Shown here: in pieces, positions 1 through 7,936 of the stretch
How the letters are laid out: every line of letters starts with the position of its first letter
How positions within the stretch are numbered: the first letter of the stretch is position 1
Assembly (NCBI GenBank): GCA_900316115.1
Contig: ONBN01000020.1
Span: 1 to 36,052 of the forward strand
Origin: an uncultured Eubacteriales bacterium
GTDB taxonomy: Bacteria > Bacillota > Clostridia > Lachnospirales > Lachnospiraceae
Length of the DNA stretch: 36,052 bases
Reading direction: 5' to 3'
Translations under genes and position numbers: made by a program
Notes under the pieces: generated by a model
What the model was told of the DNA's origin: nothing
Databases searched by the model: none
What the model saw: the letters and a program-made list of their open reading frames with translations, nothing else

Positions 1-17
1 AAGATATCATTCAGAAT

Positions 18-87
18 AAGTAAATTCCATCCTTGTATTTAGAGTAAGTAAGTTCCACACCAAGAAGAATAGGGGTGGAATTAACTT
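18..87. repeat. Three copies of a 15-16 base motif, two direct and one inverted
   Basis: The motif AAGTAAATTCCATCC (18-32) recurs as AAGTAAGTTCCACACC (46-61) and, inverted, as GGGGTGGAATTAACTT (72-87). The second and third copies could form a hairpin with an 8-of-9 paired core. No gene start lies inside. This could be a regulator site cluster, the tail of an upstream gene's leader or terminator, or the edge of a mobile element; the sequence does not decide. Confidence 0.4.
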
Positions 88-116
88 TTACAAGTTACAG
101 ACTGTGATAAATAAGA

Positions 117-147
117 GAAAAGAGGGATTCACCTCTTTTCTTTTTTT
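117..147 (+). terminator. Rho-independent terminator of an upstream unit
   Basis: A perfect 9-base stem GAAAAGAGG/CCTCTTTTC (117-125 with 132-140), a 6-base loop and seven T residues (141-147). It closes a unit that lies mostly left of the window. Confidence 0.8.
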
Positions 148-201
148 GCGTCTTATTGTATATTAAAGGATAGACCTAATACAGAAAAGGAGTCGTTGTC
201 T

Positions 202-912
202 TTGAAAGAAAAAACAAAATGGAAAGAATTTCTGGATAAATATGCACCCAGATGGGCGGTGATCCCGCTGCTGACCATTCTGGCAGCCAATTGCCTGATC
301 TACTGGGGAAGTGATCTTCTTACTGCAAACAGGTATCATTTTGATTTTACAATGGGATTTGACAGGGCAGTGCCCCTGGTTCCGTTTTTTGTATGGTTTT
401 ATATCCTGGCCTTTCCCTTCTGGGGGATCGGATATATCCTGTCTGCAAGAAGGGGAAAAGAAACATTTTACAGATTCGTGGCCACTGACCTGACCATTCA
501 TCTGATCTGTTTTATTTTATTTCTTGTAATTCCTACTACCAATATCCGGCCGGAGCTGACAGGCAGTTCCATATCTGAAAAGATACTGGGTATTGTGTAT
601 GCTATGGACGGAGGTGCACATCCCTCCAATCTTTTTCCCTCCATCCACTGTTATGTCAGCTGGATGTGTTACCGTGGACTGAAGGGAGCCAGAGAGATCC
701 CTGTGTGGTATCAGAGATTTTCCTTTGTATTTGCAGCACTGATCATTATTTCCACCCAGGTATTGAAGCAGCATTATATTGTGGACGCTGTGGCAGGGGT
801 GGCACTTGTAGAAATATTCTGGAGATTTTACAGCAAAAAACAGCGTTACCAGAAGCTGATGGGATTTTTTGAAGCGTGGAATCACAAGATCTGGAAAGGA
901 GAAAGAAATTAG
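202..912 (+). CDS. PAP2-family membrane phosphatase
   Basis: Integral membrane protein of 236 residues of the PAP2 (lipid phosphatase / inositolphosphotransferase-like) superfamily. Several hydrophobic segments are visible (about 18-35, 58-80, 96-112, 172-186, 193-208). The three PAP2 motifs appear in order: an Arg-Pro at 116-117, FPSIHC at 145-150 (motif 2 Ser and His), and H191 with D195 in motif 3. The form with PSIH rather than PSGH resembles the Aur1/PAP2_3 subgroup. Substrate is unknown; a lipid or undecaprenyl phosphate is possible. The start is TTG at 202 because AAGGAG at 187-192 then lies 9 bases away; an in-frame TTG at 196 would be only 3 bases away. It ends 1 base before prmA and so is probably its first operon partner. 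Confidence 0.8.
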   Translation: MKEKTKWKEFLDKYAPRWAVIPLLTILAANCLIYWGSDLLTANRYHFDFTMGFDRAVPLVPFFVWFYILAFPFWGIGYILSARRGKETFYRFVATDLTIHLICFILFLVIPTTNIRPELTGSSISEKILGIVYAMDGGAHPSNLFPSIHCYVSWMCYRGLKGAREIPVWYQRFSFVFAALIIISTQVLKQHYIVDAVAGVALVEIFWRFYSKKQRYQKLMGFFEAWNHKIWKGERN

Positions 913-913
913 G

Positions 914-1867
914 ATGAAGTGGAACCGTTTTACCATTAAGACAAAGACAGAGGCAGAGGATGTGATCATTTCAGCCCTTGCGGATGTAGGGATCCAGGGC
1001 ATGGAGATCCAGGACAAGCAGCCTCTTACAGAAGAAGATAAAGCACAGATGTTTGTAGACATTATGCCGGACTGTCCGGAAGATGACGGGATCGCATATC
1101 TGAATTTTTATCTTGAGGAAGATGAGGATGTAGAAGAAGCACTGAAGAATGTGCGTCAGGTACTGGAGGAAGTCAGCTCCTATATGGATATCGGAGAGGG
1201 CAGCATTGAGCAGTCCCAGACAGAGGATAAAGACTGGATCAACAATTGGAAGGAATATTTCCATCAGTTCTATGTAGACGATATTCTGATTGTACCTTCC
1301 TGGGAAGAGATCAAAGAAGAAGACAAAGGGAAAATGATCCTTCACATAGATCCGGGTACAGCGTTTGGTACTGGTATGCATGAGACTACCCAGCTTGTGA
1401 TCCGTCAGCTGAAAAAGCTGGTTCATAAAGACACCCAGATGCTGGACGTGGGTACTGGAAGCGGTATCCTTGGTATTGTAGGCCTGAAGCTTGGGGCAGC
1501 CCATGTGGTTGGTACGGATCTGGATCCATGTGCAGTTCCTGCAGTTGCTGAGAATAAAGAAGCCAATGGTATTCCGGATGAAGCCTTTGACATGATGATC
1601 GGTAACATTATTGATGATAAGAGCATTCAGGATCAGGTTGGATATGAGAAATATGATCTGGTAACAGCCAACATTCTGGCAGACGTACTGGTTGCCCTTA
1701 CTCCGGAAGTGGTAAGCCATATGAAAAAAGGCGCTTACTATGTAACATCAGGGATTCTGGATGTAAAAGAGGAGACAGTGGTACAGGCTGTGAAAGCTGC
1801 CGGTCTTTTGGTGGAAGAGATCACCCATCAGGGTGAGTGGGTCTGCGTGACAGCCAGAAAGGAATAA
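914..1867 (+). CDS. prmA: Ribosomal protein L11 methyltransferase PrmA
   Basis: Cytosolic SAM-dependent enzyme that trimethylates ribosomal protein L11. It has 317 residues, the usual length. The N-terminal substrate-recognition domain covers about 1-100. The family motif DPGTAFGTGMHETT lies at 146-159, SAM motif I LDVGTGSG at 177-184, the acidic ribose-binding TDLD at 201-204, and the catalytic-loop NILADVL at 253-259. ATG 914 is chosen over upstream in-frame codons inside the PAP2 gene because AAAGGAG (895-901) lies 12 bases upstream and the protein then begins at the family's usual first residues. rsmE follows after 2 bases; prmA-rsmE adjacency, with mtaB nearby, is common in Firmicutes next to dnaJ. 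Confidence 0.95.
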   Translation: MKWNRFTIKTKTEAEDVIISALADVGIQGMEIQDKQPLTEEDKAQMFVDIMPDCPEDDGIAYLNFYLEEDEDVEEALKNVRQVLEEVSSYMDIGEGSIEQSQTEDKDWINNWKEYFHQFYVDDILIVPSWEEIKEEDKGKMILHIDPGTAFGTGMHETTQLVIRQLKKLVHKDTQMLDVGTGSGILGIVGLKLGAAHVVGTDLDPCAVPAVAENKEANGIPDEAFDMMIGNIIDDKSIQDQVGYEKYDLVTANILADVLVALTPEVVSHMKKGAYYVTSGILDVKEETVVQAVKAAGLLVEEITHQGEWVCVTARKE

Positions 1868-1869
1868 GC

Positions 1870-2616
1870 ATGCAGAGATTTTTTGTAGAGCCAGGGCAGG
1901 TAGATGAAGCTTCCGGCCAGATTCTGATCTACGGGGAGGATGTGAATCATATCCGCAATGTACTCCGTATGAGGGAAGGTGAGGAGCTTTGGATCAGCGC
2001 AGGAGGAGAGAAGGAATATTACTGCAGTATCCAGTCCCTGTCACCGGAACAGATAGAACTTAAGATCTATTATATTTCCAAACCGGATTATGAGCTTCCC
2101 ACCCGTTTGTACCTTTTCCAGGGGATCCCCAAAGGGGACAAGATGGATCTGATCGTACAGAAAGCAGTAGAGCTTGGGGCTTATTCCATTATCCCGGTGG
2201 AGATGAAGCGGTGTGTGGTACGGCTTGACGCCAAGAAAGCCCAGAAGAAACAACAAAGGTGGCAGCAGATCGCAGAGGGCGGTGCAAAGCAGTCCAGAAG
2301 GATGATCATTCCAAAGGTAGGCCAGGTGATGACTTTTAAAGAAGCACTGGATTTTGCAGATCAGATGGACCTGTGCCTGATTCCCTATGAAAACGCCAAA
2401 GGAATGGAAGAAACACGGAAGATCCTGTCTGAGGTAAAGCCTGGAATGAGCGTAGGGATTTTTATCGGTCCTGAAGGCGGCCTTGAAGAAGATGAGGTCC
2501 GGCTTGCCATGGAGCATGGAGCCAGACAGATCACACTGGGACACAGGATCCTGCGTACAGAGACAGCAGGAATGACGATTTTATCAGTGCTGATGTTCCA
2601 GCTGGAGGAAAGATAA
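1870..2616 (+). CDS. rsmE: 16S rRNA m3U1498 methyltransferase RsmE
   Basis: SPOUT-class methyltransferase that makes 3-methyluridine at 16S rRNA position 1498 (E. coli numbering). It has 248 residues, full length. An N-terminal PUA-like domain (about 1-70) precedes the SPOUT domain. Visible signatures are KGDKMDLIVQKAVELG (88-103), the region around KQSRR (140-144), IGPEGG (199-204) and LGHRILRTETA (223-233), which form the knotted SAM site. ATG 1870 has AAAGGAA 6 bases upstream, overlapping the end of prmA. The next gene starts 1 base after its stop, so translation is probably coupled. Confidence 0.95.
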   Translation: MQRFFVEPGQVDEASGQILIYGEDVNHIRNVLRMREGEELWISAGGEKEYYCSIQSLSPEQIELKIYYISKPDYELPTRLYLFQGIPKGDKMDLIVQKAVELGAYSIIPVEMKRCVVRLDAKKAQKKQQRWQQIAEGGAKQSRRMIIPKVGQVMTFKEALDFADQMDLCLIPYENAKGMEETRKILSEVKPGMSVGIFIGPEGGLEEDEVRLAMEHGARQITLGHRILRTETAGMTILSVLMFQLEER

Positions 2617-2617
2617 G

Positions 2618-3772
2618 ATGGAAGCATATTTTGATAATTCAGCCACAACCAGATGCTATCCTGAGGTAGCACAGATCGTGGTAAAGACAATGACAGAGGA
2701 TTTCGGGAATCCTTCTGCCATGCACCAGAAAGGTGTGGAGGCAGAGAAATATATCCGGGATACAAAGGAGATCCTTGCCAGGATCCTGAAAGTAAAGGAA
2801 AAAGAGATCTTTTTTACATCCGGCGGTACAGAAAGTAATAATCTTGCGCTGTTTGGGGCAGCCCAGGCGAATGCAAGAAGCGGAAAGCATGTGATCACTA
2901 CAGCTGTAGAGCATGCAGCAGTAGGACAGCCAATGGAGCGGCTGGCACAGATGGGGTATGAGGTAACGATCCTTCCTGTGGATCATACAGGTGTGGTAGA
3001 TATGAAGGCTTTGGAAGAGGCACTTCGTCCGGATACTATTCTTGTATCAACCATGTATGTGAATAATGAAGTTGGTGCAGTGATGCCTGTGGAAAAAATC
3101 GGAGCACTTGTCCATGAGAAAAGTCCAAAGGCTTTGTATCATGTGGATGCCATTCAGGCGTTTGGAAAATACACCATCCATCCTAAAAAGGCAGGCATTG
3201 ATCTTCTGTCTGTAAGCAGTCATAAGCTGCATGGGCCAAAGGGTGTTGGATTTTTATATATTAATGAAAAGGCAAAGGTACAGCCCCAGATCCTTGGCGG
3301 CGGACAGCAGGATGGTATGCGTTCCGGTACAGATAATGTGCCTGGGATTGCAGGCCTTGGTGTGGCTGCTCAGATGGTATACGATCATCTGGAGGAGAAC
3401 AGGGAGCATCTTTATCAGCTGAAGGAGCGTCTGGCAGAGGGGCTTTCAAAGCTGGACGATGTGTGCCTGAACGGTATGGGATTAAGGGAAGGAGCGCCTC
3501 AGATCTTAAGCGCCAGCTTTCTGGGGATCCGAAGTGAAGTGCTGCTTCATACACTGGAAGACAGGGGGATCTATGTTTCAGCAGGAAGCGCCTGCTCCAG
3601 CCATAAGCGCAAGGCAGCAGGTACCCTGGTGGCTATGGGAATGCCCACGGCGCAGAAAGAAAGCACCCTGCGGTTCAGTTTTTCAGAAGAGAATACATTG
3701 GAGGAAATTGATTACTGTCTGGAAGTTCTTGGGGAAGTGGTTCCTGTACTTCGCAGATATTCCAGACATTAG
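2618..3772 (+). CDS. Cysteine desulfurase (NifS/IscS family), probable sulfur donor to ThiI
   Basis: PLP enzyme of 384 residues that turns cysteine into alanine and an enzyme-bound persulfide. Visible residues are the N-terminal YFDNSATT (4-11), TSGGTESNN (67-75), PLP-contacting H175-V-D177, the Schiff-base lysine K203 in SSHKLHGPKG, and the catalytic cysteine C326 in SAGSACSS with a short group I-like loop. thiI begins 11 bases downstream. In Bacillus subtilis the dedicated desulfurase NifZ next to thiI feeds 4-thiouridine synthesis, and this gene is the likely counterpart. The strong GGAGGAAAG (2604-2612) sits in the end of rsmE. It might also serve other sulfur pathways. Confidence 0.9.
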   Translation: MEAYFDNSATTRCYPEVAQIVVKTMTEDFGNPSAMHQKGVEAEKYIRDTKEILARILKVKEKEIFFTSGGTESNNLALFGAAQANARSGKHVITTAVEHAAVGQPMERLAQMGYEVTILPVDHTGVVDMKALEEALRPDTILVSTMYVNNEVGAVMPVEKIGALVHEKSPKALYHVDAIQAFGKYTIHPKKAGIDLLSVSSHKLHGPKGVGFLYINEKAKVQPQILGGGQQDGMRSGTDNVPGIAGLGVAAQMVYDHLEENREHLYQLKERLAEGLSKLDDVCLNGMGLREGAPQILSASFLGIRSEVLLHTLEDRGIYVSAGSACSSHKRKAAGTLVAMGMPTAQKESTLRFSFSEENTLEEIDYCLEVLGEVVPVLRRYSRH

Positions 3773-3783
3773 GAGGAGAACTA

Positions 3784-4965
3784 ATGGTTTATCATGCATT
3801 TTTGATCAAGTATGCAGAGATTGCGATCAAGGGAAAAAACAGATACCTGTTTGAGGATGCCCTTGTAAAACAGATGAATATTGCCCTTTCCGCAGTAGAA
3901 GGGGATTTTCAGGTTGTTAAGGAGCAGGGACGTATTTACGTATTCTGCCCGGAAGAATATGATTACGAGGATACAGTGGCAGCACTGAAACGGGTATTTG
4001 GAATCGTATATATCTGTCCGGTTGTGATCTATGAGGATCAGGGCTTTGACCAGATGGCAAAGGATGTGGTTTCCTATATGCAGGCCTGCCATCCGGGATA
4101 TGCAGGTACATTTAAGGTTTATACAAGAAGGGCAAAAAAGTCCTATCCGATTCCGTCCATGGAAGTAAGTGCAAAGCTTGGTGGCAGCATCCTGGATGCA
4201 TTTCCGGAAGCAAGGGTGGATGTACATGATCCTGAACTTACCCTTTCCGTGGAGATCCGTGAAAAGATCTATGTGTATTCCCAGGCCATCAAGGGACCAG
4301 GCGGTATGCCGGTTGGAACTAATGGCAAGGCAATGCTTCTTCTTTCCGGCGGTATTGACAGTCCGGTAGCAGGATATATGATCGCAAAGCGTGGAGTAAA
4401 GATCGAGGCTGTATATTTCCATGCTCCGCCATATACCAGCGAGCGTGCGAAACAGAAGGTTGTGGATCTGGCAAAACTGGTAGCAAAATACAGTGGCCCT
4501 ATCCGCCTTCATGTAGTAAACTTTACAGATATCCAGTTATATATTTATGATCAGTGTCCCCATGATGAACTGACCATTATCATGCGCCGTTATATGATGA
4601 GGATCGCGGAGCATTTTGCAAAGAAAGATAACTGCCTGGGACTGATCACAGGAGAAAGCATTGGTCAGGTAGCCAGCCAGACACTGCAAAGCCTTGCCGC
4701 TACCAATGAAGTGTGCACACTTCCTGTATACAGACCTGTGATCGGATTTGACAAGCAGGAGATCGTAGAAAGAGCCTGGGAGATAGGCACATATGATACC
4801 TCCGTGCTGCCTTATGAGGACTGCTGTACCATCTTTGTGGCAAAGCATCCGGTCACAAAGCCAAATCTGAAGGTGATCAGCCGTTCAGAGGAGAAGCTTT
4901 CTGAGAAGATCCAGGAACTGATGGATGAGGCATTAAGAACCACAGAGGTTATTGAGATAAAATAA
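3784..4965 (+). CDS. thiI: tRNA 4-thiouridine synthase ThiI, rhodanese-less form
   Basis: Adenylates and thiolates U8 of tRNA to 4-thiouridine, and may take part in thiazole synthesis. It has 393 residues: an N-terminal ferredoxin-like region, a THUMP RNA-binding domain (about 60-165) and an ATP pyrophosphatase domain with the PP-loop LLSGGIDS at 186-193. PYEDCC at 343-348 holds the likely catalytic cysteine region. The C-terminal rhodanese domain of E. coli ThiI is absent, as is usual in Firmicutes, where an adjacent desulfurase supplies sulfur directly; that matches the gene upstream. ATG 3784 follows AGGAGGAG at a good distance. Confidence 0.93.
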   Translation: MVYHAFLIKYAEIAIKGKNRYLFEDALVKQMNIALSAVEGDFQVVKEQGRIYVFCPEEYDYEDTVAALKRVFGIVYICPVVIYEDQGFDQMAKDVVSYMQACHPGYAGTFKVYTRRAKKSYPIPSMEVSAKLGGSILDAFPEARVDVHDPELTLSVEIREKIYVYSQAIKGPGGMPVGTNGKAMLLLSGGIDSPVAGYMIAKRGVKIEAVYFHAPPYTSERAKQKVVDLAKLVAKYSGPIRLHVVNFTDIQLYIYDQCPHDELTIIMRRYMMRIAEHFAKKDNCLGLITGESIGQVASQTLQSLAATNEVCTLPVYRPVIGFDKQEIVERAWEIGTYDTSVLPYEDCCTIFVAKHPVTKPNLKVISRSEEKLSEKIQELMDEALRTTEVIEIK

Positions 4966-4993
4966 GATAAGAACAAAATAAGAAAAAAAGAAC

Positions 4994-5023
4994 AAAAAAA
5001 AGAGGAACTGTGCACAGTTCCTC
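4994..5023 (-). terminator. Terminator of the HPr-like gene
   Basis: A palindrome GAGGAACTG-TGCA-CAGTTCCTC (5002-5023) is followed, reading on the minus strand, by eight T residues (5001-4994) and further T-rich sequence. On the plus strand no T run follows, so it mainly serves the minus gene, though it may also stop thiI transcripts weakly. Confidence 0.8.
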
Positions 5024-5048
5024 CCCAGATGGCTGGTGATGACGAAAA

Positions 5049-5285
5049 TTATTCTACAGTATATTTCTGGATAATATCCATTACACCGTCAAGTGCGGAT
5101 CCGTCAGCGTGGATGTTCAGGTCGATTGGCTTGGATAAGTCAAGGCTGAAGATACCCATGATAGACTTAGCGTCAATAACATATCTGCCGGATACTAAAT
5201 CAAAATCACAGTCAAATTTGCTGATTTCATTAACGAATGCTTTCACCTTATCAATAGAGTTAAGTGAGATTTTTACTGTTTTCAT
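5049..5285 (-). CDS. HPr-like protein without the phosphocarrier histidine
   Basis: A 78-residue protein whose middle and C-terminal parts align by eye with HPr of the PTS: SKFDCDF (22-28) matches the HPr helix-1/strand region, and KSIMGIFSLDLSK (40-52) matches the HPr segment containing the regulatory Ser-46 (here S41), followed by HADGS. The HPr loop carrying His-15 and Arg-17 (consensus GxHARP) is absent; its place holds LNSIDKVKAF. It therefore cannot act as a standard phosphocarrier. A regulatory or Crh-like role through S41 is possible but is inference. The start has AAGGGAGGTT about 7-10 bases upstream. It stands alone between two plus-strand units with its own promoter and terminator. 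Database annotation would probably say HPr family. Confidence 0.8.
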   Translation of the reverse strand: MKTVKISLNSIDKVKAFVNEISKFDCDFDLVSGRYVIDAKSIMGIFSLDLSKPIDLNIHADGSALDGVMDIIQKYTVE

Positions 5286-5325
5286 TCTAATAACCTCCCT
5301 TGGGATAATTGTTATTTTGTAACTG

Positions 5326-5356
5326 TTCAGTATCTTGCAGGATACTGCTTACTGAA
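5326..5356 (-). promoter_or_regulatory. Alternative hairpins in the leader of the HPr-like gene
   Basis: CAGTATC (5328-5334) pairs perfectly with GATACTG (5341-5347) around a 6-base loop, while TTCAGTA (5326-5332) can instead pair with TACTGAA (5350-5356). The two pairings exclude each other. Both fall inside the roughly 90-base untranslated leader predicted from the minus-strand promoter at 5381-5409. No T run follows, so any control would be at translation or RNA stability. Confidence 0.35.
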
Positions 5357-5380
5357 TGGTTACGTTATCTTACAGGTTTC

Positions 5381-5409
5381 ATCTTACCTGTGCGTATTCT
5401 AAAAGTCAA
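5381..5409 (-). promoter_or_regulatory. Sigma-A type promoter of the HPr-like gene
   Basis: On the minus strand TTGACT (5409-5404) is separated by 17 bases from TAAGAT (5386-5381). Start of transcription would be near 5374, leaving a leader of about 90 bases. A short inverted pair ACAGGT/ACCTGT (5372-5377, 5386-5391) overlaps the -10. Confidence 0.55.
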
Positions 5410-5558
5410 GGTGAAAAGAGATAAAAATAATCGAAAGAATTAGTGAAATTGTATAAAAAAAGACATGTGCAGAAGCATGTTGTGCGTTGCATGACGGGCA
5501 TCTTGCAGCGGGAATGCCACAAAGGTATCCCTGAAAAGGAAAGTAGGAATCGGATAAT

Positions 5559-6878
5559 ATGAAGAAAAAAGCAGCACTGCATAACCTGGGCTGTAAGGTA
5601 AATGCCTATGAGGTAGAGGCCATGCAGCAGCTTCTGGAACAGGCCGGGTATGAGATCGTACCCTTTGAGCCGGGAGCAGATGTTTATGTGATCAATACAT
5701 GTACAGTTACAAATATTGCAGACCGTAAATCAAGGCAGATGCTTCACAAAGCAAAAAAAATGAATCCTGAGTCTGTAGTAGTGGCTACAGGATGTTATGT
5801 GCAGACAGATCAGGGGAAGCTGGATAAGGATCCGGCTGTGGATCTGATCCTTGGAAACAATCAGAAAAAGAACATTGTACAGGCACTGGAGGAATACCAG
5901 GCAGCAAGGGAAAAGACTGCCCATGTGATCAAGATCAACCAGACGAAAGAATATGAGGAACTGACCATTCAGAAAACAGCGGAGCATGTGCGGGCTTATA
6001 TCAAGGTACAGGATGGATGTAACCAGTTCTGTACTTATTGTATCATCCCTTATGCAAGAGGCAGGGTCCGCAGCAGGAGGGCAGAGCATGTGCTGGAGGA
6101 AGTACAGGCACTGGCTAAGGCAGGATACAAGGAAGTGGTTCTTACAGGGATCCACTTATCTTCCTATGGCGTGGATTTTCCGGCAGAAGAAAAAGAAACC
6201 CTTCTGTCCCTGATCCAGAAGGTACATCAGATCAATGGGATACAGAGGATCCGCTTAGGTTCTCTTGAGCCTGGGATCGTAACACAGGAATTTGCCCAAA
6301 CCTTATCACAGCTTCCGAAGATCTGTCCTCATTTCCATCTTTCTTTACAAAGCGGCTGTGATGCAACTCTTCAGCGTATGAACCGCAGATACAGAAGTGA
6401 TGAATACAGACAGAGATGTGAACTTTTACGGGAATATTTCCCTAATCCGGCACTTACTACAGATGTGATCGTAGGATTTCCTATGGAAACAGAAGAAGAA
6501 TTCCTACAGTCAAAGGCTTTTGTAGACAGTATTCATTTTTACGAAACACATATTTTTAAATATTCCATGCGCCAGGGCACAAAGGCAGCAGCTATGGATG
6601 GACAGATACCGGAGCCTGTAAAAGCAGAGCGCAGTGACCAGATGCTCCAGATGCATCACATCCATGCGTCTGAATATGAAAGATCTCTTCTGGGGCAGAA
6701 GCTTGAAGTGCTTTTGGAAGAAGAGATCCAGGCAGAGGGCAGGGAATATTATCTTGGACACAGTAAGGAGTATGTAAAGGTTGCAGTAGAGAAGGCAGAA
6801 GGGTATGGGATCAATGATATTGTCACCCTTCAGGCTGAAGACTTTTTGGGCCAGCATATGCTCCTTGGAAAGTTTTGA
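5559..6878 (+). CDS. mtaB: tRNA ms2t6A37 methylthiotransferase MtaB
   Basis: Radical-SAM enzyme that converts t6A to 2-methylthio-t6A at position 37 of tRNAs reading ANN codons. It has 439 residues. The N-terminal UPF0004 domain carries cluster cysteines C12, C48 and C79. The radical-SAM CxxxCxxC lies at C154, C158 and C161 within CNQFCTYCIIPYARGR, and a TRAM RNA-binding domain covers about 372-437. LGCKVNAYE at the N-terminus is typical of MtaB rather than MiaB. It is usually the neighbour of prmA-rsmE in Firmicutes; here a desulfurase, thiI and the reverse HPr-like gene lie between. The 273 bases upstream hold the minus promoter and leader; a TATAAA at 5452-5457 may be a -10 for mtaB but has no good -35. 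Confidence 0.92.
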   Translation: MKKKAALHNLGCKVNAYEVEAMQQLLEQAGYEIVPFEPGADVYVINTCTVTNIADRKSRQMLHKAKKMNPESVVVATGCYVQTDQGKLDKDPAVDLILGNNQKKNIVQALEEYQAAREKTAHVIKINQTKEYEELTIQKTAEHVRAYIKVQDGCNQFCTYCIIPYARGRVRSRRAEHVLEEVQALAKAGYKEVVLTGIHLSSYGVDFPAEEKETLLSLIQKVHQINGIQRIRLGSLEPGIVTQEFAQTLSQLPKICPHFHLSLQSGCDATLQRMNRRYRSDEYRQRCELLREYFPNPALTTDVIVGFPMETEEEFLQSKAFVDSIHFYETHIFKYSMRQGTKAAAMDGQIPEPVKAERSDQMLQMHHIHASEYERSLLGQKLEVLLEEEIQAEGREYYLGHSKEYVKVAVEKAEGYGINDIVTLQAEDFLGQHMLLGKF

Positions 6879-6904
6879 TTGTATTTTACTGAGAATTATA
6901 TTAT
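6875..6904 (+). promoter_or_regulatory. Possible promoter of the ireB-ruvX operon
   Basis: TTGATT (6875-6880), an 18-base spacer and TATTAT (6899-6904). It overlaps the last codons of mtaB and lies about 37 bases before the ireB start. Read-through from mtaB is also possible since no terminator is seen. Confidence 0.45.
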
Positions 6905-6940
6905 TATAAAAAAGAAATAATTTTAAGGACGTGAGAGACA

Positions 6941-7213
6941 ATGGCAGAGAACAATCTGGGAAGTACACAGTATTTCCGTTCAAAACCGGATCAGGATCTG
7001 GAAGTTAAGGAGATCCTTGACCTGGTGTACAATGCAATGGAAGAAAAGGGATACAATCCTGTGAATCAGATCGTTGGTTATATTATGTCCGGTGATCCCA
7101 CTTATATCACCAGCCATAAGGGAGCCAGAAGCATGATCATGAAAGTAGAACGTGACGAACTGGTAGAAGAGCTTCTTACCGAGTATATTAAGAACAGATC
7201 CTGGGAAGGCTGA
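6941..7213 (+). CDS. ireB: IreB family regulatory phosphoprotein (UPF0297)
   Basis: A 90-residue cytosolic protein of the IreB/YrzL family. In Enterococcus faecalis IreB is a substrate of the Ser/Thr kinase IreK and lowers cephalosporin resistance. The family core [18 protein letters not shown] is present at 46-63, and the N-terminus contains S8-T9, the region phosphorylated on threonines in the enterococcal protein. The C-terminal half is helical. It starts an operon with ruvX (2-base gap) and DUF1292, the same order as yrzL-yrrK-yrzB in Bacillus. No kinase gene is in the window. Confidence 0.88.
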   Translation: MAENNLGSTQYFRSKPDQDLEVKEILDLVYNAMEEKGYNPVNQIVGYIMSGDPTYITSHKGARSMIMKVERDELVEELLTEYIKNRSWEG

Positions 7214-7215
7214 GT

Positions 7216-7665
7216 ATGAGAATTCTGGGATTAGACTACGGTTCCAAGACTGTGGGGGTTGCAGTGAGTGACCCCTTAGGCATTACTGCACAGGGTGTGG
7301 GGACGATCTGGCGTAAGCAGGAGAACAAGCTTCGCCAGACACTGGCACAGATCGAGAAACTTGTTGGGGATTACCAGGTGGAACGGATTGTACTTGGGTA
7401 TCCTAAGAACATGAATAACACAGTAGGAGAGCGGGCTTTGAAATCTCTGGAATTTAAAGAAATGCTGGAGAGACGTACAGGCCTGCCTGTTGTTATGTGG
7501 GATGAAAGACTGACTACAGTGGAAGCGAACCGTACATTAATGGAATCAGGAGTAAGGCGTGAGAACCGCAAACAGTATCTGGACGAACTGGCGGCTATTT
7601 TTATTTTGCAGAGTTACCTGGACGCATACGGACGGGATGATGCAGTAAGAGAGGTTAATATCTGA
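7216..7665 (+). CDS. ruvX: Holliday junction resolvase-like RuvX (YqgF)
   Basis: RNase H-fold nuclease, 149 residues, full length. Proposed roles are Holliday-junction resolution and 16S rRNA 5' end processing. Acidic residues in the expected places are D7 in [15 protein letters not shown], the [11 protein letters not shown] segment around 72-82, E110 region in DERLTT, and the C-terminal LDELAA. ATG 7216 follows the ireB stop by 2 bases, and its stop overlaps the DUF1292 start codon (TGATG), which points to coupled translation. Confidence 0.92.
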   Translation: MRILGLDYGSKTVGVAVSDPLGITAQGVGTIWRKQENKLRQTLAQIEKLVGDYQVERIVLGYPKNMNNTVGERALKSLEFKEMLERRTGLPVVMWDERLTTVEANRTLMESGVRRENRKQYLDELAAIFILQSYLDAYGRDDAVREVNI

Positions 7666-7919
7666 TGAAAAAGATCGAATTTCAGTCCAAAGACGGAATC
7701 ATAGAATTTTATGTTGAAGAGCAGACCACAATCGCAGGGATTACTTACCTCCTTGTATCAGATTCTCAGGATGATGAAGCAAATGCCTATATTTTGAAAG
7801 ATATATCTGAGAAAGACAGCCAGGAAGCCTGCTATGAGATGATCCAGGATGATACAGAGCTTGAAGCTATATCCAGAGTCTTTGCCCAAATGTTAGATGA
7901 CGTGGACCTTGAAGCATAA
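7665..7919 (+). CDS. DUF1292 family acidic protein (YrzB-like)
   Basis: A small, acidic, 84-residue protein of unknown function. The pattern F-x-V-x-x-x-T-x-x-G-x-x-Y-L-L-V (about 13-32), then an acidic C-terminus with VFAQMLDDVDLEA, is that of DUF1292/YrzB. The family sits almost always after ruvX in Firmicutes, and here it overlaps ruvX by one base. No catalytic motif is seen. Confidence 0.8.
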   Translation: MKKIEFQSKDGIIEFYVEEQTTIAGITYLLVSDSQDDEANAYILKDISEKDSQEACYEMIQDDTELEAISRVFAQMLDDVDLEA

Positions 7920-7936
7920 AATGGAGGACGAAGCGA

